Assembly (NCBI RefSeq): GCF_023369855.1
Contig: NZ_JAMBPP010000003.1
Span: forward strand, 1 to 64,000
Direction: 5' to 3'
Source of the DNA: Actinotalea alkalitolerans
GTDB taxonomy: Bacteria > Actinomycetota > Actinomycetes > Actinomycetales > Cellulomonadaceae
DNA: 64,000 nucleotides
Shown: one piece after another, positions 43,325 through 53,781 of the stretch
How the letters are laid out: the number at the start of each line of letters is the position of its first letter
Position numbering within the stretch: position 1 is the stretch's first letter
The notes under the pieces: generated by a model
Database searches by the model: none
The model's input: only the letters and a program-made list of their open reading frames with translations
Told to the model about the DNA's origin: nothing
Made by a program: the position numbers and the translations under genes

Positions 43325-44329
43325 TCAGGAGCGTGTGATCGGCAACCTGGGTGCCGAGACGTCGTAGACCGCCGCGCCGCTGCTCGCCTCGGCGCGACGC
43401 AACGCCCCCAGCACCTCGGCCTTCAGGGCGGTCTCGTCCGCGCTCCCCCACTCGACCCGCGCACCGTCCTGGAGCGTGAAGGTCACGGTGTCCTGGGTTG
43501 CGGCCGCAACGGTGGTGACCTCGGCGAGGAGGTCCTCCGGCAGACGCTGGAGCACCGTCAGGACCGCCGTCAGGACGCGCGCGTCCTCGGCGTCGAGCGG
43601 GACGTCGACCACAGGCAGGCCCTCCGGGACGGCATCCGCCCGGCCCACCTGCACCCCGTCGACGTCGAGCAGGACCACCGCCCCACCGGCCTGCGGGACG
43701 GCCGCGACGGGCTCCCGCGAGACCAGGGTGACCCGCAGCCCGTGCGGCCACACCCTCGCGACCTCGGCCGCGCGGACCCCCGGCACGTCGAGGATCGCTC
43801 GGCGCATCCCCACGGTGTCCAGCCGCGGCAGCGGGGTGCCCTGGTACCCCTCGACCACCGTCCGCACCGCGGCCGGATCCACCACCGTCCCCTCGCCGCG
43901 CACCTCGACGTCCTGGGTGTGCAGCGCCAGCACGGGCGAGATCAGCAGCAACCAGCCCACGGCGGCGACGACCACGACCACCGTTCCCACGATCAGCATG
44001 CGCCGGCGGCTCAGTCGGCGCCGCATCGCGACACGCTCGGCGAAACGCTCCGCCGAGCCTGTCGAGACCACCGGTGGGCGGACCGGCACCCAACCACCTC
44101 CCCGGACCACCTGCGCGTCCCGACCGTCGCGGGCAGCACGAGCGTCCGGCCCGCCGTCGGCCCTCCCGCCGTCGGCCCTCCCGCCGTCGGCCGCCCGTCC
44201 GGCCGGGCGTGCCGTCGCCGGACGGGTGACCTCGCCACGACCCTCGCGCGGCACGCGCAGCGGCGCCGCCGGCCGGGCCTGACGGGTAGGAGCCACCGGG
44301 ACGACCCGGGGCCTGGAGGGCGGCCTCAT
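43325..44329 (-). CDS. ftsQ: Cell division protein FtsQ
   Basis: Bitopic divisome protein that forms a complex with FtsL/FtsB-type proteins. The 334 residues have a long disordered cytoplasmic N terminus (about 1-105) including GGRADGGRADGG repeats, one membrane helix (111-133), the POTRA domain (about 137-205, LHTQDVEVRGEGTVVD onward) and the FtsQ beta domain. The N-terminal part is longer than in many relatives. The ATG overlaps the murC stop (ATGA). No ftsA or ddl lies before ftsZ, as usual for actinobacteria. Confidence 0.94.
   Translation of the reverse strand: MRPPSRPRVVPVAPTRQARPAAPLRVPREGRGEVTRPATARPAGRAADGGRADGGRADGGPDARAARDGRDAQVVRGGGWVPVRPPVVSTGSAERFAERVAMRRRLSRRRMLIVGTVVVVVAAVGWLLLISPVLALHTQDVEVRGEGTVVDPAAVRTVVEGYQGTPLPRLDTVGMRRAILDVPGVRAAEVARVWPHGLRVTLVSREPVAAVPQAGGAVVLLDVDGVQVGRADAVPEGLPVVDVPLDAEDARVLTAVLTVLQRLPEDLLAEVTTVAAATQDTVTFTLQDGARVEWGSADETALKAEVLGALRRAEASSGAAVYDVSAPRLPITRS
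44151..44192 (-). repeat. 15-bp tandem repeat in ftsQ
   Basis: About three copies of a 15-base unit encode GGRAD in the cytoplasmic tail of FtsQ. It is in frame and low-complexity, so length variation between strains is expected. Confidence 0.75.
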
Positions 44330-45759
44330 CGCGCCCAGGTCCCGACCGCCTCGAGGACCTCCGGCCCGAGCTCGGTGACGTCCCCCGCCCCGACGGTCAG
44401 CACGAGATCCCCCGGGCGGGCCAGGCCGCCCACGCAGCGGGCCGCCGCATGCCTGTCTGCCACGAAGCGCGCACCAGCGTCCACGGGCATCAGGGCCGTG
44501 ATGGTCTCGCCGGTCACCGCAGGGTCGACGTCCTCCCGCGCGGCGTACACGTCCGTCACCACGACGACGTCGGCCAGGCCGAGGGCGTCGGCGAACTCCT
44601 GGGCGAAGGCCAGGGTCCGCGAGAAGAGGTGGGGCTGGAAGAGCACCAGCACCCGGCCCTCGCCCGCCACCGACCGGGCGGCGCGCAGCAGCGCGGCGAC
44701 CTCGGTGGGGTGGTGCGCGTAGTCGTCGACCACGCGCACGCCCTCACGCACCCCCCGCGGCTCGAACCGGCGACCCGTGCCGCTGAAGCCGCCGAGACCG
44801 CGGGCCGCCCGGGCCCCGTCCACACCCAGGAGACGCGCGACCGTCCACGCCGCGGTCGCGTTGAGCGCGTTGTGCTCACCGGGCACCAGGAGGTGCAGCG
44901 CCGTCACGCCGTCCTCGGTCTCGATCGACGCGCTGCTGCCACCGGTAGCACCACCCGACCGGAACCCGGTCAGCCGGACGTCGGCCCCCGGCTGCATGCC
45001 GTACGTGCGGACCTGACGCCCCTCGGCCCGCACCCGCTCGGCCAGGGCGCGCGAACCCGGGTCGTCCCAGCAGGCCACCAGCCACCCGCCGGCCGCGACC
45101 CGGTCGGCGAAGGCCACGAACGCGGCCTCGAACGCGGCACGGTCGCCGTAGTGGTCGAGGTGATCGGGTTCGACGTTGGTGACCACCGAGACCAGCGGCC
45201 GGTACGCCAGGAACGAGCCGTCGGACTCGTCGGCCTCGGCGACGAAGACGTCACCGGACCCGTGCATCCCGCCGCCGACAGCACCCTGCGCGCCGTGCAC
45301 CGTGCCACCGATCGCGAACGAGGGGTCCAGACCCGCATCGCGCAGAGCGACCGCGATCATCGCCGAGGTCGTGGTCTTGCCGTGGGCACCCGCCACCGCC
45401 ACCCCCCGACGGCCGGCCATCAGGGCCGCCAACGCCTGCGAACGATGCAGCACCCGCAACCCGCGCTCGCGGGCCCGCGCCAGCTCGGGGTTGGTCGAGC
45501 GGATGGCGGTCGAGACGACGACGGTGTCCACCTCGTCGACGTTCTCGGCCGCATGCCCCACACGGACCTCGACACCGACCTCACGCAGGGCGCTTAGCAA
45601 CGCACCGTCGCGCGCGTCGGAGCCTGAGACGACCACACCCCGAGCAGCGAGCAGCGCAGCGACGGCCGACATGCCGGCCCCGCCCACACCGATGAGGTGG
45701 ACCCGGCCCAGGTCGGCCACGTCGGTCAGGGCCCCGGCCTCGTCCGCGGTGTGACTCAT
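44326..45759 (-). CDS. murC: UDP-N-acetylmuramate--L-alanine ligase
   Basis: First amino acid ligase of peptidoglycan synthesis, adding L-alanine to UDP-MurNAc with ATP. The 477 residues show the N-terminal Rossmann motif GVGGAGMS at 24-31, the ATP loop GAHGKTTT at 124-131, DESDGSF near 188 and VVDDYAHHPTEV near 345. I chose ATG 45759 because it overlaps the murG stop (ATGA) and gives a normal N terminus. Confidence 0.97.
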   Translation of the reverse strand: MSHTADEAGALTDVADLGRVHLIGVGGAGMSAVAALLAARGVVVSGSDARDGALLSALREVGVEVRVGHAAENVDEVDTVVVSTAIRSTNPELARARERGLRVLHRSQALAALMAGRRGVAVAGAHGKTTTSAMIAVALRDAGLDPSFAIGGTVHGAQGAVGGGMHGSGDVFVAEADESDGSFLAYRPLVSVVTNVEPDHLDHYGDRAAFEAAFVAFADRVAAGGWLVACWDDPGSRALAERVRAEGRQVRTYGMQPGADVRLTGFRSGGATGGSSASIETEDGVTALHLLVPGEHNALNATAAWTVARLLGVDGARAARGLGGFSGTGRRFEPRGVREGVRVVDDYAHHPTEVAALLRAARSVAGEGRVLVLFQPHLFSRTLAFAQEFADALGLADVVVVTDVYAAREDVDPAVTGETITALMPVDAGARFVADRHAAARCVGGLARPGDLVLTVGAGDVTELGPEVLEAVGTWAR

Positions 45760-46886
45760 CGGGTCTGCTCGACCAGGTCGGCCACCCGCGCGGCACCGTC
45801 GGTCACGCCCGCGGTCGCCGCCGCACGGCGCATGCCGGCCAGCCGCTCGTCGTCGGTCATCAGCGGGACCAGGGTCCATCGCACCCAGTCGGGGGTCAGG
45901 TCGGCGTCCTCGACGAGCAGCCCCCCTCCCGCCTGCACCACAGGGGCTGCGTTGAGACGCTGCTCACCGTTGCCGATGGGCAGCGGGACGTAGACCGCGG
46001 GCAGACCGAGCGCCGCGAGCTCACTGACGGTGCCGGCCCCCGACCGGCACACCACGACGTCCGCCACGGCAAGGGCCAGATGCATCCGGTCCAGGTACTC
46101 CCTGACCTGGTAGCGCGTCGGGAGCGTCGCGCCGTCAGGATCCCCCTGGCCGGTCGCGACCCGGTCACGCACGGCCTGACCCTTGCCCCGACCGGTCAGG
46201 TGCAGCACCTGGAGCCCGGCCGAGAGGAGATCGCCCGACGCCGTCGAGACCGCGGTGTTCAGGCTCAGCGCACCGAGGGAACCCCCGGTGACCAGGAGGG
46301 TGGGCAACGACGGGTCCAGCCCGAGCTCACGGGCCGCGCTCACCCGCTCGCCCACGGAGTCCCGAGCCCTGGCGTCCACGAGAGCGGCGATCTCGGGCCG
46401 CAAGGGCATCCCGGTGACCTGGGCCCCGGGCAGGGGCGTCCCCGGGAACGTGACCGCCACCGACCGGGCCCAGCGCGAGCCGAGCCTGTTCGCCAGCCCG
46501 GGCCGGGCGTTCTGCTCGTGGACCACCACGGGCACCCCCCGCCGACGGGCCGCGATGTAGGCCGGTGTCGCGACGTAGCCACCGAAGCCGACGACCACCT
46601 GGACACCGTTCGCGTCGATCGCCTCCCCCGCGGCACGGACAGCTGCCCGGAGCCGGCCGGGCAGGCGCAGCCAGTCCGCACCGGGGCGCCGCGGCAGGGG
46701 GACCCTCGGGACGTGGACCAGCGGGTAGCCACGGGCCGGGACCAGGTCGGCCTCGAGCCCGGTCGCCGTGCCGAGCACGGTCACCCGGAGCCCCGGGTCG
46801 CGGCGGCGCAGCTCGTCGGCCACGGCCAGCAGCGGGTTCACGTGACCGGCGGTACCGCCGCCGGCCAGCAGGACGGACTCAACCAC
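45756..46886 (-). CDS. murG: Lipid II-forming N-acetylglucosamine transferase MurG
   Basis: Peripheral membrane GT28 glycosyltransferase that adds GlcNAc to lipid I. The 376 residues have the G-loop GGGTAGH at 9-15, the second loop VTGGSLGA near 182-189, and the sugar-nucleotide site CRSGAGTVSELAALGLPAVYVPLP near 270-293. The start is GTG 46886, eight bases inside the ftsW end. Gene order ftsW-murG-murC is conserved in actinobacteria. Confidence 0.97.
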   Translation of the reverse strand: MVESVLLAGGGTAGHVNPLLAVADELRRRDPGLRVTVLGTATGLEADLVPARGYPLVHVPRVPLPRRPGADWLRLPGRLRAAVRAAGEAIDANGVQVVVGFGGYVATPAYIAARRRGVPVVVHEQNARPGLANRLGSRWARSVAVTFPGTPLPGAQVTGMPLRPEIAALVDARARDSVGERVSAARELGLDPSLPTLLVTGGSLGALSLNTAVSTASGDLLSAGLQVLHLTGRGKGQAVRDRVATGQGDPDGATLPTRYQVREYLDRMHLALAVADVVVCRSGAGTVSELAALGLPAVYVPLPIGNGEQRLNAAPVVQAGGGLLVEDADLTPDWVRWTLVPLMTDDERLAGMRRAAATAGVTDGAARVADLVEQTR

Positions 46887-48120
46887 GCGAGCTCCCGGGG
46901 ACAGACCGACCGATGACCACCAGGGAGCGACGCACCACGCTGGGCCGGGCAGCCAGGGCCTGCGCGGCCCCGGGCTCCTGGCGGGCGAACGAGAGCACCA
47001 CACCCAGCGCCAGCAGGGTCGTGATGAGGGCCGAGCCACCGGCCGAGACCAGAGGAAGAGGGACGCCGATCACCGGGAGCAGCCCGATCACCACCGCGAC
47101 GTTCACCACCGCCTGGCCCAGGATCCACGCACCGATCGCCCCCGCCGTGATCTGCACGAAGGGGTCGGAGTGGCGGCGGACGACCCTGGCGATCGCGACG
47201 GCCAGCACCGCGAACAGCGCCAGCACCAGGCCCGTCCCCAGCAGGCCCAGCTCCTCGCCCAGGATCGCGAAGATGAAGTCGTTGTGCGCCTCGGGGAGGT
47301 AGGACCACTTCTCGCGGCTCTCGCCCAGCCCCACCCCGGTGAGCCCCCCCGAGGACAGCCCGATCTTCCCGCGCGTCGTCTGGTAGCAGGCGTTGAGGAC
47401 GTCGCAGTGGGGGTCGAAGTGGGCCTCGATCCGGCTCATCCGGTTGCTGGAGCCCTGGGCGAGGGCCACCACCACGACGCCCGCGAGGACCGCGGCGACA
47501 CCGAACATGCGCATCGGCACCCCTGCGACGAACAGCGCACCGGCCACCAGGACGAGCATGATGATCGCGGTCCCGAGGTCCTTGCCGAGCAGCACCAGGC
47601 CCACCACACCCATGGCGACCACCGCGGCGGGCAGCAGCACGTGCAGCCACTGGCCGAGCAGGTGCCTCTTGCGAGCGAGCACCATGCCGAGCCAGACGGC
47701 CAGCGCCAGCTTGGCGAACTCCGAGGGCTGGACCTGCCCGAGACCGGGGATCTGGACCCAGTTCCGGTTCCCCTTGACCTCGACCCCGAGCGAGGAGAAG
47801 ACCAGGAGCTGCAGCGCGACCGCCAGGGCGAGCCCGGGCCAGGCGACCCGCTTGTAGAACGCCACGGGCAGACGGCTCGCGACGAAAGCCAGCGGCAGAC
47901 CCATCAGGGCGTACTGCGCCTGGTTGAGGAAGATGGAGTACGGCGAGGCACCCTCGGTCAGGCTCAGCGAGTCGACGCTCGAGCTCGACAGGACCATCAC
48001 CAGCCCCAGCGCGAGCAGCAGCACCGTCGCGCCGGTCAGCAGGTAGTAGCTGCTCACGGCGCTGTTCCACGGACCCAGCAGGTCACCGCGCGGTGGTCTC
48101 GCCTCGACGTCGGCCGCCAT
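46879..48120 (-). CDS. ftsW: SEDS peptidoglycan polymerase FtsW
   Basis: Multi-pass membrane glycosyltransferase that polymerises septal lipid II together with FtsI. The 413 residues have about ten membrane helices and the family motifs NRNWVQIPGLGQVQPSEFAKLA near 117-138 and EAHNDFIFAILGEELGLLG near 277-295. The catalytic aspartate of SEDS proteins lies in the extracellular loop between them. The ATG is eight bases after the murD stop. Confidence 0.96.
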   Translation of the reverse strand: MAADVEARPPRGDLLGPWNSAVSSYYLLTGATVLLLALGLVMVLSSSSVDSLSLTEGASPYSIFLNQAQYALMGLPLAFVASRLPVAFYKRVAWPGLALAVALQLLVFSSLGVEVKGNRNWVQIPGLGQVQPSEFAKLALAVWLGMVLARKRHLLGQWLHVLLPAAVVAMGVVGLVLLGKDLGTAIIMLVLVAGALFVAGVPMRMFGVAAVLAGVVVVALAQGSSNRMSRIEAHFDPHCDVLNACYQTTRGKIGLSSGGLTGVGLGESREKWSYLPEAHNDFIFAILGEELGLLGTGLVLALFAVLAVAIARVVRRHSDPFVQITAGAIGAWILGQAVVNVAVVIGLLPVIGVPLPLVSAGGSALITTLLALGVVLSFARQEPGAAQALAARPSVVRRSLVVIGRSVPGSSRG

Positions 48121-48128
48121 CGCCGCCC

Positions 48129-49586
48129 TCAGTCCGTCACCGGCTCGGCGTCCACGCCGACCAGGGCATGCACCGCCTCGGCGAACGCCTCACCCCGGTG
48201 CGCGTAGGAGTCGAACTGGTCCATCGACGCCGAAGCGGGGGCGAGCAGCACCGTGCCGCCCCGGCGGCTCAGCCGTCGGGCGCTCTGCACAGCACGTGAC
48301 ATCACCGTGCCAGTGTCCGTGGGATCCACGCGCACCACCGGGATTGAGGGCGCGTGTCGGCCGAGTGCCTCGTCCCACGGCGCAGCATCCACCCCGATCA
48401 CCACGACCGCTCGGAGCCTGTCGACGCAGTCGACGACGAGCTCGTCGAAACGGGCGCCCTTGGCGAGCCCACCGGCGATCCAGACCACCGACCCGTCCTC
48501 GAAGGCCTTCAGGGAGGCAGCGGCAGCGTGGGCGTTGGTCGCCTTCGAGTCGTCGACGTAGGCGACGCCGTCCAGGGTCCGGACGTGCTCGATCCGGTGG
48601 GCACCAGGACGGTAGGCACGCAGCCCGTCACGGACCGCGGAGGCCGCGACCCCGTGAGCCCGTGCGAGGGCAGCCGCAGCCAGGGCGTCCATGACGATGT
48701 GCGCCGGGAGCGACGCGCCCCGACCCGCGAGATGAGCGAGGTCCGCCATCGTCGCGAGCTCGGCCGCGGACCGGCTGCGTGCCGGGTCCTCGGGCGCGGC
48801 GTGGAACACGCGGTCGACCAGGAGGTCGTCGATCACCCCGAGCTGGCCCGGCATCGGCGCACCCAGGGTGAGCCCGACCGCGCGGGCGCCCTGCGCGACG
48901 TCGGCCTCCCGGACGAGGGCCTCGACCCGCGGCGAGTCCACCGGGTAGACGCACGCCACCTCGGTCCGCTCGTAGATCCGCCCCTTGGCTGCGGCGTACT
49001 CCTCGAACGAGCCGTGCCAGTCGAGATGGTCGGGGGCGATGTTCAGGACGGCTGAGGCCTGTGCAGCCACCGAGTGCGTGAAGTGCAGCTGGAAGCTCGA
49101 CAGCTCGACCGCGAGGACGTCGAGGGAGGGGTCGGTCGCGGCCTCGACCACCGGTGGGCCGACGTTGCCGACCGCCGGGCCGCGCTCCCCCGCCGCGGTG
49201 AGGATCTGCTCGAGCATGCCGACGGTGGTCGTCTTGCCGTTGGTCCCGGTGAGCACCAGCCACGGAGCCGGCCCGCCACCCGCCGCGCGGTCCACGCGTA
49301 GCTGCCAGGCGAGCTCGACCTCGCTCCACACGGCCAGTCCCCGTCCGAGGGCCTCGACCAGCACCGGGGTGCTCGGCGGGAAGCCGGGCGAGGCGACGAC
49401 GAGGTCGATCGAGCCGAGGTCGAGGGTCGAGGCGTCGGCATGATCCGCGCCCTCGCCGCGTCGGTCGAGGGTCACGACCTCCGCACCACGCCGACGCAGG
49501 GCCTGGGCGGCGGCGCGCCCCGAGACGCCCAGGCCGACCACGAGCACCCGCCGCCCGGCCAGCTCAGGCTGCGTGCGGCCCTCCAC
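48129..49586 (-). CDS. murD: UDP-N-acetylmuramoylalanine--D-glutamate ligase
   Basis: Adds D-glutamate to UDP-MurNAc-L-Ala. The 485 residues contain the Rossmann start VLVVGLGVSG near 14-23, the ATP loop GTNGKTTT at 114-121, NIAPDHLDWHG near 183-193 and YVDDSKATNAHA near 338-349. I chose GTG 49586, which overlaps the mraY stop by one base (TAGTG); a GTG at 49601 is an alternative adding five residues. No long insertions are present. Confidence 0.96.
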   Translation of the reverse strand: MEGRTQPELAGRRVLVVGLGVSGRAAAQALRRRGAEVVTLDRRGEGADHADASTLDLGSIDLVVASPGFPPSTPVLVEALGRGLAVWSEVELAWQLRVDRAAGGGPAPWLVLTGTNGKTTTVGMLEQILTAAGERGPAVGNVGPPVVEAATDPSLDVLAVELSSFQLHFTHSVAAQASAVLNIAPDHLDWHGSFEEYAAAKGRIYERTEVACVYPVDSPRVEALVREADVAQGARAVGLTLGAPMPGQLGVIDDLLVDRVFHAAPEDPARSRSAAELATMADLAHLAGRGASLPAHIVMDALAAAALARAHGVAASAVRDGLRAYRPGAHRIEHVRTLDGVAYVDDSKATNAHAAAASLKAFEDGSVVWIAGGLAKGARFDELVVDCVDRLRAVVVIGVDAAPWDEALGRHAPSIPVVRVDPTDTGTVMSRAVQSARRLSRRGGTVLLAPASASMDQFDSYAHRGEAFAEAVHALVGVDAEPVTD

Positions 49587-50668
49587 TAACCGGCCACCCA
49601 CTCGGCGTAGAACAACCCGACGCCGACGGCGACGAAGAGCCCTGCGATGATCCAGAACCGGATGACGATGGTGACCTCACCCCAGCCGGACAGCTCGAAG
49701 TGGTGGTGCAGCGGTGCCATCTTGAACACCCGTCTGCCGGTCATCTTGAAGAAGCCGATCTGGATGACGTCCGACAGGACGATCAGCACGAACATGCCAC
49801 CGATCACCGCTGCGAGCACCTCGGTGCGCGACAGGATGGACAGGCCGGCCAACGCGCCGCCCAGCGCGAGCGACCCGGTGTCGCCCATGAAGATCTTGGC
49901 GGGTGAGGCGTTCCACCACAGGAACCCGAAGCAGGCACCGGTGATCGCCGCCGCGATCACCGCGAGCTCGAGCGGGTCACGGGAGTCGTAGCACCGCGGG
50001 CCTGCGGTGAGCATGCTCTGGCAGGTCTGGTTGGACTGCCACACGCCCACCAGCACGTAGGCCCCGAAGACGATCAGGGAGACCCCGGTGGCCAGGCCGT
50101 CGAGGCCGTCGGTGAGGTTCACCGCGTTGGACCACGCCGTGATGAGGAAGTTCGCCCAGATGACGAAGAGGATCAGGCCGAGTGTGGTCCCTGCGAAGGC
50201 CAGGTCGATGTTGGTGTCGCGGATGAACGAGATCCGGGTCGACGCCGGGGTCCGGTAGTTCTGGTTGGGGAACTGCAGCGCCAGGACCGCGAAGGTGAGT
50301 CCGACCATGCCCTGGCCGATGATCTTCCACCGGGCCGAGAGGCCCAGGCTGCGCTGCCGGGAGATCTTGATGTAGTCGTCGAGGAACCCGACCACCCCGA
50401 GCCCTGTCATGAGGAACAGCACCAGCAGGGCCGAGGCACTCGGTGTCCGGCCGGTCAGCAGACTCCCGATGCCCCACCCGAGCAGGGTGGCCGCGATGAT
50501 CACGACCCCACCCATCGTGGGTGTGCCGCGCTTGGTGAAGTGCGCCGTCGGACCGTCCTGCCGGATGAACTGCCCGTACTGCTTGCGCACCAGGTACCGG
50601 ATCAGCAGGGGCGTGCAGAGCAGGGAGATGAGCAGGGAGATCCCGCCCGAGATCAGGACGCTTCTCAT
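49586..50668 (-). CDS. mraY: Phospho-MurNAc-pentapeptide transferase MraY
   Basis: Integral membrane enzyme that makes lipid I from UDP-MurNAc-pentapeptide and undecaprenyl phosphate. The 360 residues form about ten membrane helices. Conserved cytoplasmic motifs are visible: [21 protein letters not shown] near 95-115, [10 protein letters not shown] near 182-191, [12 protein letters not shown] near 262-273 and APLHHHFE near 320-327 with the catalytic histidine region. ATG 50668 overlaps the murF stop. Confidence 0.97.
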   Translation of the reverse strand: MRSVLISGGISLLISLLCTPLLIRYLVRKQYGQFIRQDGPTAHFTKRGTPTMGGVVIIAATLLGWGIGSLLTGRTPSASALLVLFLMTGLGVVGFLDDYIKISRQRSLGLSARWKIIGQGMVGLTFAVLALQFPNQNYRTPASTRISFIRDTNIDLAFAGTTLGLILFVIWANFLITAWSNAVNLTDGLDGLATGVSLIVFGAYVLVGVWQSNQTCQSMLTAGPRCYDSRDPLELAVIAAAITGACFGFLWWNASPAKIFMGDTGSLALGGALAGLSILSRTEVLAAVIGGMFVLIVLSDVIQIGFFKMTGRRVFKMAPLHHHFELSGWGEVTIVIRFWIIAGLFVAVGVGLFYAEWVAG

Positions 50669-52080
50669 CGGGCGTCCGCCCCACCCGCGGCGAGCCGGTC
50701 TCCCAGCCGCCACAGGCCGGCACCGTGCGAGGACTTGACCAGCACCACGTCACCCTCGGTGAGCTCCTGGTCCAGCCAGGTCGCCGCCGCCTCGACGTCC
50801 TCGACGAGCCGCGACTCCTGACCCCAGGACCCCTCCTGGAAGGCGCCGGTGTGCATCGCGCGGGCCCCGTCGCCGACGACCACCAGGCGGGAGATGTTGA
50901 GACGGACCGCGAGACGACCGATCGCGTCGTGGGCCTCGACCGCATCAGGACCGAGCTCGAGCATCTCGCCGAGGACCGCGATGGTCCGACGTCGACCAGC
51001 GGACCGGACCGCGAGGGCCTTGAGGGCAGCCCGCATCGACTCCGGGTTGGCGTTGTAGGAGTCGTCGATCACGGTCACCCCGTCGGGACGCTCGGTGACG
51101 TGCATCCGGTGCGGGCTGAGCGCCTCGGCCGTCGTGAGCGCCTCGGCCACGTCGGCCAGGTCGAGGCCCAGCTCGAGAGCTGCGGCCGCCGCGGCCAGTG
51201 CGTTGTGGACGTGATGCTCACCGACCAGGCGCAGGTGCACCGGCGCCGTGCCGACGGGCGTCGTGAGGTCGAACCGGGCACGACCCTCGTCGTCAAGACG
51301 CACCTGCACCGCCCGGACGGCGGCCGCGGCCTCCTCGCCGAACAGCACGACCCGGCCGGGCGCGACCGCGGCCATCGCGGCGACCCGCTGGTCGTCGCCG
51401 TTGAGCACGGCCGTGCCCCCGGGCACCAGACCCGTGACGATCTCGGCCTTGGCCCGTGCCACGGCGTCGATGCCGCCGAACTCTCCCAGGTGCGCGGACC
51501 CCACGACCAGCACGACCGCGACATCAGGTCGCGCGATCGCGGTCAGGTAGTCGATGTGCCCGATCCCGCTGGCGCCCATCTCCAGCACCAGGAAGCGCGT
51601 CGTGGCGTCGGCACGGAGCACCGTGAGCGGCAGACCGATCTCGTTGTTGAACGAGGCCTCGGGCCACACCGTCGGACCCGCGGGGCGCAGCACCTGGGCC
51701 AGGACGTCCTTGGTCGTGGTCTTGCCGACCGAGCCGGTGATCGCGACCACCTGGATGTCGCCCGCCGACCGGAGCCGACCCAGCACCGATCGGGCCAGGT
51801 CTCCCAGGGCGACGGTCACGTCGGGCACCACCACGACAGGGAGCGGTCCGTCAGGCCCCTCGATCGCCCGGGTCGCCAGGACCAGCACGGCACCCGTGGC
51901 CACGGCACGCTCGGCGTACTCGTGCCCGTCGACCTGGTCGCCGGGCAGCGCCGCGAACAGCGCTCCCGGCACGACCTGGCGCGAGTCGGAGACCACCGGA
52001 CCGGTGACGACCGTCTGGGGGTCGCCGATCAGGCGTCCGCCCGTTGCTGCGGCTACCTGCTCGGCACTGAGGTCGATCAC
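50665..52080 (-). CDS. murF: UDP-MurNAc-tripeptide--D-Ala-D-Ala ligase MurF
   Basis: Adds D-Ala-D-Ala to complete the UDP-MurNAc-pentapeptide. The 471 residues have the ATP loop [10 protein letters not shown] near 116-125, [11 protein letters not shown] near 139-149, [11 protein letters not shown] near 345-355 and the MurF-type N-terminal domain with [17 protein letters not shown] near 31-47. GTG 52080 overlaps the murE stop (GTGA). Confidence 0.97.
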   Translation of the reverse strand: MIDLSAEQVAAATGGRLIGDPQTVVTGPVVSDSRQVVPGALFAALPGDQVDGHEYAERAVATGAVLVLATRAIEGPDGPLPVVVVPDVTVALGDLARSVLGRLRSAGDIQVVAITGSVGKTTTKDVLAQVLRPAGPTVWPEASFNNEIGLPLTVLRADATTRFLVLEMGASGIGHIDYLTAIARPDVAVVLVVGSAHLGEFGGIDAVARAKAEIVTGLVPGGTAVLNGDDQRVAAMAAVAPGRVVLFGEEAAAAVRAVQVRLDDEGRARFDLTTPVGTAPVHLRLVGEHHVHNALAAAAAALELGLDLADVAEALTTAEALSPHRMHVTERPDGVTVIDDSYNANPESMRAALKALAVRSAGRRRTIAVLGEMLELGPDAVEAHDAIGRLAVRLNISRLVVVGDGARAMHTGAFQEGSWGQESRLVEDVEAAATWLDQELTEGDVVLVKSSHGAGLWRLGDRLAAGGADAR

Positions 52081-53729
52081 GCGTGGGGCTCCGGAGGGGT
52101 CGAAGGTGGTCTCGTGGTGCGGGCCACAGAGGATCGTGCCACCTCTGCGACCGCGGCGCTCAGGGCGTCCCGGTCGTTGTACCGGTGGAAGACCCCGTCG
52201 ATCTCCTGCGTGGGCTCGTGCCCCTTGCCGGTGACGATGACCGTGTCCTGCGGGCCTGCGAGCTCGACGGCCGTCCGCACGGCCTCCTGCCGTGAGTGCG
52301 CCTCGTGCACGTCGCGGCCGTCGGGCCGCTCCCGCCGCACCCCGTCCAGGATCGCGGCACGGATCGCCTCGGGGCGTTCCGAGCGCGGGTTCTCGTCCGT
52401 GACCACGACCACGTCGGCGAGCCTGGCCGCGATCTCGCCCATCAGCGGCCGCTTGCCCCGGTCGCGATCGCCGTCCGAACCCAGCACGATCAGCAACCGC
52501 CCGGGGGTGATCGGGCGCACCGCCTCGAGGGCGAGCACCAGCGCGTCCGGGGTGTGGGCGTAGTCGACCAGGCACAGGGGCAGGGCCTCCCCCCGCTCGA
52601 CGACGCGCTCCATCCGGCCCGGGATCGCCCGAGCCCCGGCGACGCCCTCGACCGCCTCGGCCAACGGGATCCCGGCCCGGTGGGCCAGCACGATCGCCAG
52701 CGCCGCGTTGGACACGTTGACCAGGCCCGGCAGCGGGCTCCGCGCCGCCACGCCGCGACCGTCGGGGCCGACCAGCGTGAAGCCCGAGCCGACGCCGTCG
52801 AGCCCGACGGTCGCGTCCCGCACCGTCCAGTCAGCGGTGCCGCCACCGAGGGAGTCCTCACGGGTGGCGATCGTCTCGACCGGGATCCGCGCCTCACGGG
52901 CGAGCCGGCGCCCCCACTCGTCGTCGACGCACACCACGGCCCGCCGTGCGTGCTCGGGGTCGAGCAGCCGCGCCTTGTCGGCGAAGTAGCCCTCCATGTC
53001 CCCGTGGAAGTCCAGGTGGTCGCGCTGGAGGTTCGTGAAGCCCGCGACGTCGACCTGCAGGCCGTCCACCCGCGACAGGGCCAGGGCGTGCGAGGAGACC
53101 TCCATCGAGCACGCGGTCACACCACGTTCGCGCATCAGGGCGAACAGGCCGTGCAGCACGGGCGCCTCGACCGTGGTCCGAGGGCTCTCGATGGTGTCCT
53201 GCCCGACCCGCAGCTCGACCGTCCCGATCACGGCGGTCGAGGAGTGCGCCGTCCGCAGGGCAGCGTCCACGAAGTAGCAGGTGGTGGTCTTGCCGTTGGT
53301 CCCGGTGATGCCCACGACCGTCAGGTCGCGCGCCGGATGACCGTAGAACCAGGCGGACACCTCTCCCAGCAGACGACGTGGCTGGTCGGCGACCAGCACC
53401 GGCACGGCCAGTGCGCGCGACGCGACCCGGGAGGCACCGTCGGTGTCGGTGAGCACGGCGACCGCCCCTGCCTGCACGGCCGAGTGGGCATGGTCCGCAC
53501 CGTGGGCGTGCTGACCCGGCAACGCGACGAAGAGGTCACCGGGCAGGACGTCGGCCGAGCCGACCGCGACGCCGGTCAGCATCACCTCGGTCGTCACCAC
53601 CGGGTCGTTGAGCGGCGACGAACCGCCGCCCGGCCCGGGCGCGACGATCAGGCCGAAGGCCTCTGCGAGGTCACTGAGCCGACGCGCGGGACGGTGGTCG
53701 GGGCGCATCCGACCCTGCGGGGACGTCAC
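52077..53729 (-). CDS. murE: UDP-MurNAc-tripeptide synthetase MurE
   Basis: Adds the third residue of the stem peptide. The 550 residues include the N-terminal domain with DLFVALPGQHAHGADH near 65-80, the ATP loop GTNGKTTT at 143-150, and the C-terminal specificity region with TDENPRSE near 444-451. Meso-DAP enzymes usually show DNPR at this site and lysine enzymes of S. aureus lack the arginine; here it is ENPR, so the diamino acid cannot be stated firmly. The GTG start is six bases after TAGATT, so murE heads its own leaderless unit down to ftsQ. Confidence 0.95.
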   Translation of the reverse strand: MTSPQGRMRPDHRPARRLSDLAEAFGLIVAPGPGGGSSPLNDPVVTTEVMLTGVAVGSADVLPGDLFVALPGQHAHGADHAHSAVQAGAVAVLTDTDGASRVASRALAVPVLVADQPRRLLGEVSAWFYGHPARDLTVVGITGTNGKTTTCYFVDAALRTAHSSTAVIGTVELRVGQDTIESPRTTVEAPVLHGLFALMRERGVTACSMEVSSHALALSRVDGLQVDVAGFTNLQRDHLDFHGDMEGYFADKARLLDPEHARRAVVCVDDEWGRRLAREARIPVETIATREDSLGGGTADWTVRDATVGLDGVGSGFTLVGPDGRGVAARSPLPGLVNVSNAALAIVLAHRAGIPLAEAVEGVAGARAIPGRMERVVERGEALPLCLVDYAHTPDALVLALEAVRPITPGRLLIVLGSDGDRDRGKRPLMGEIAARLADVVVVTDENPRSERPEAIRAAILDGVRRERPDGRDVHEAHSRQEAVRTAVELAGPQDTVIVTGKGHEPTQEIDGVFHRYNDRDALSAAVAEVARSSVARTTRPPSTPPEPHA

Positions 53730-53735
53730 GGCTCG

Positions 53736-53741
53736 AATCTA
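53736..53741 (-). promoter_or_regulatory. -10 element of a leaderless murE transcript
   Basis: TAGATT on the minus strand, six bases before the GTG at 53729, in the 52-base gap after ftsI. Confidence 0.65.
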
Positions 53742-53781
53742 CCGTCCGGGACCGGCGCCGGGCGCCGGGCAACGCCACGGG

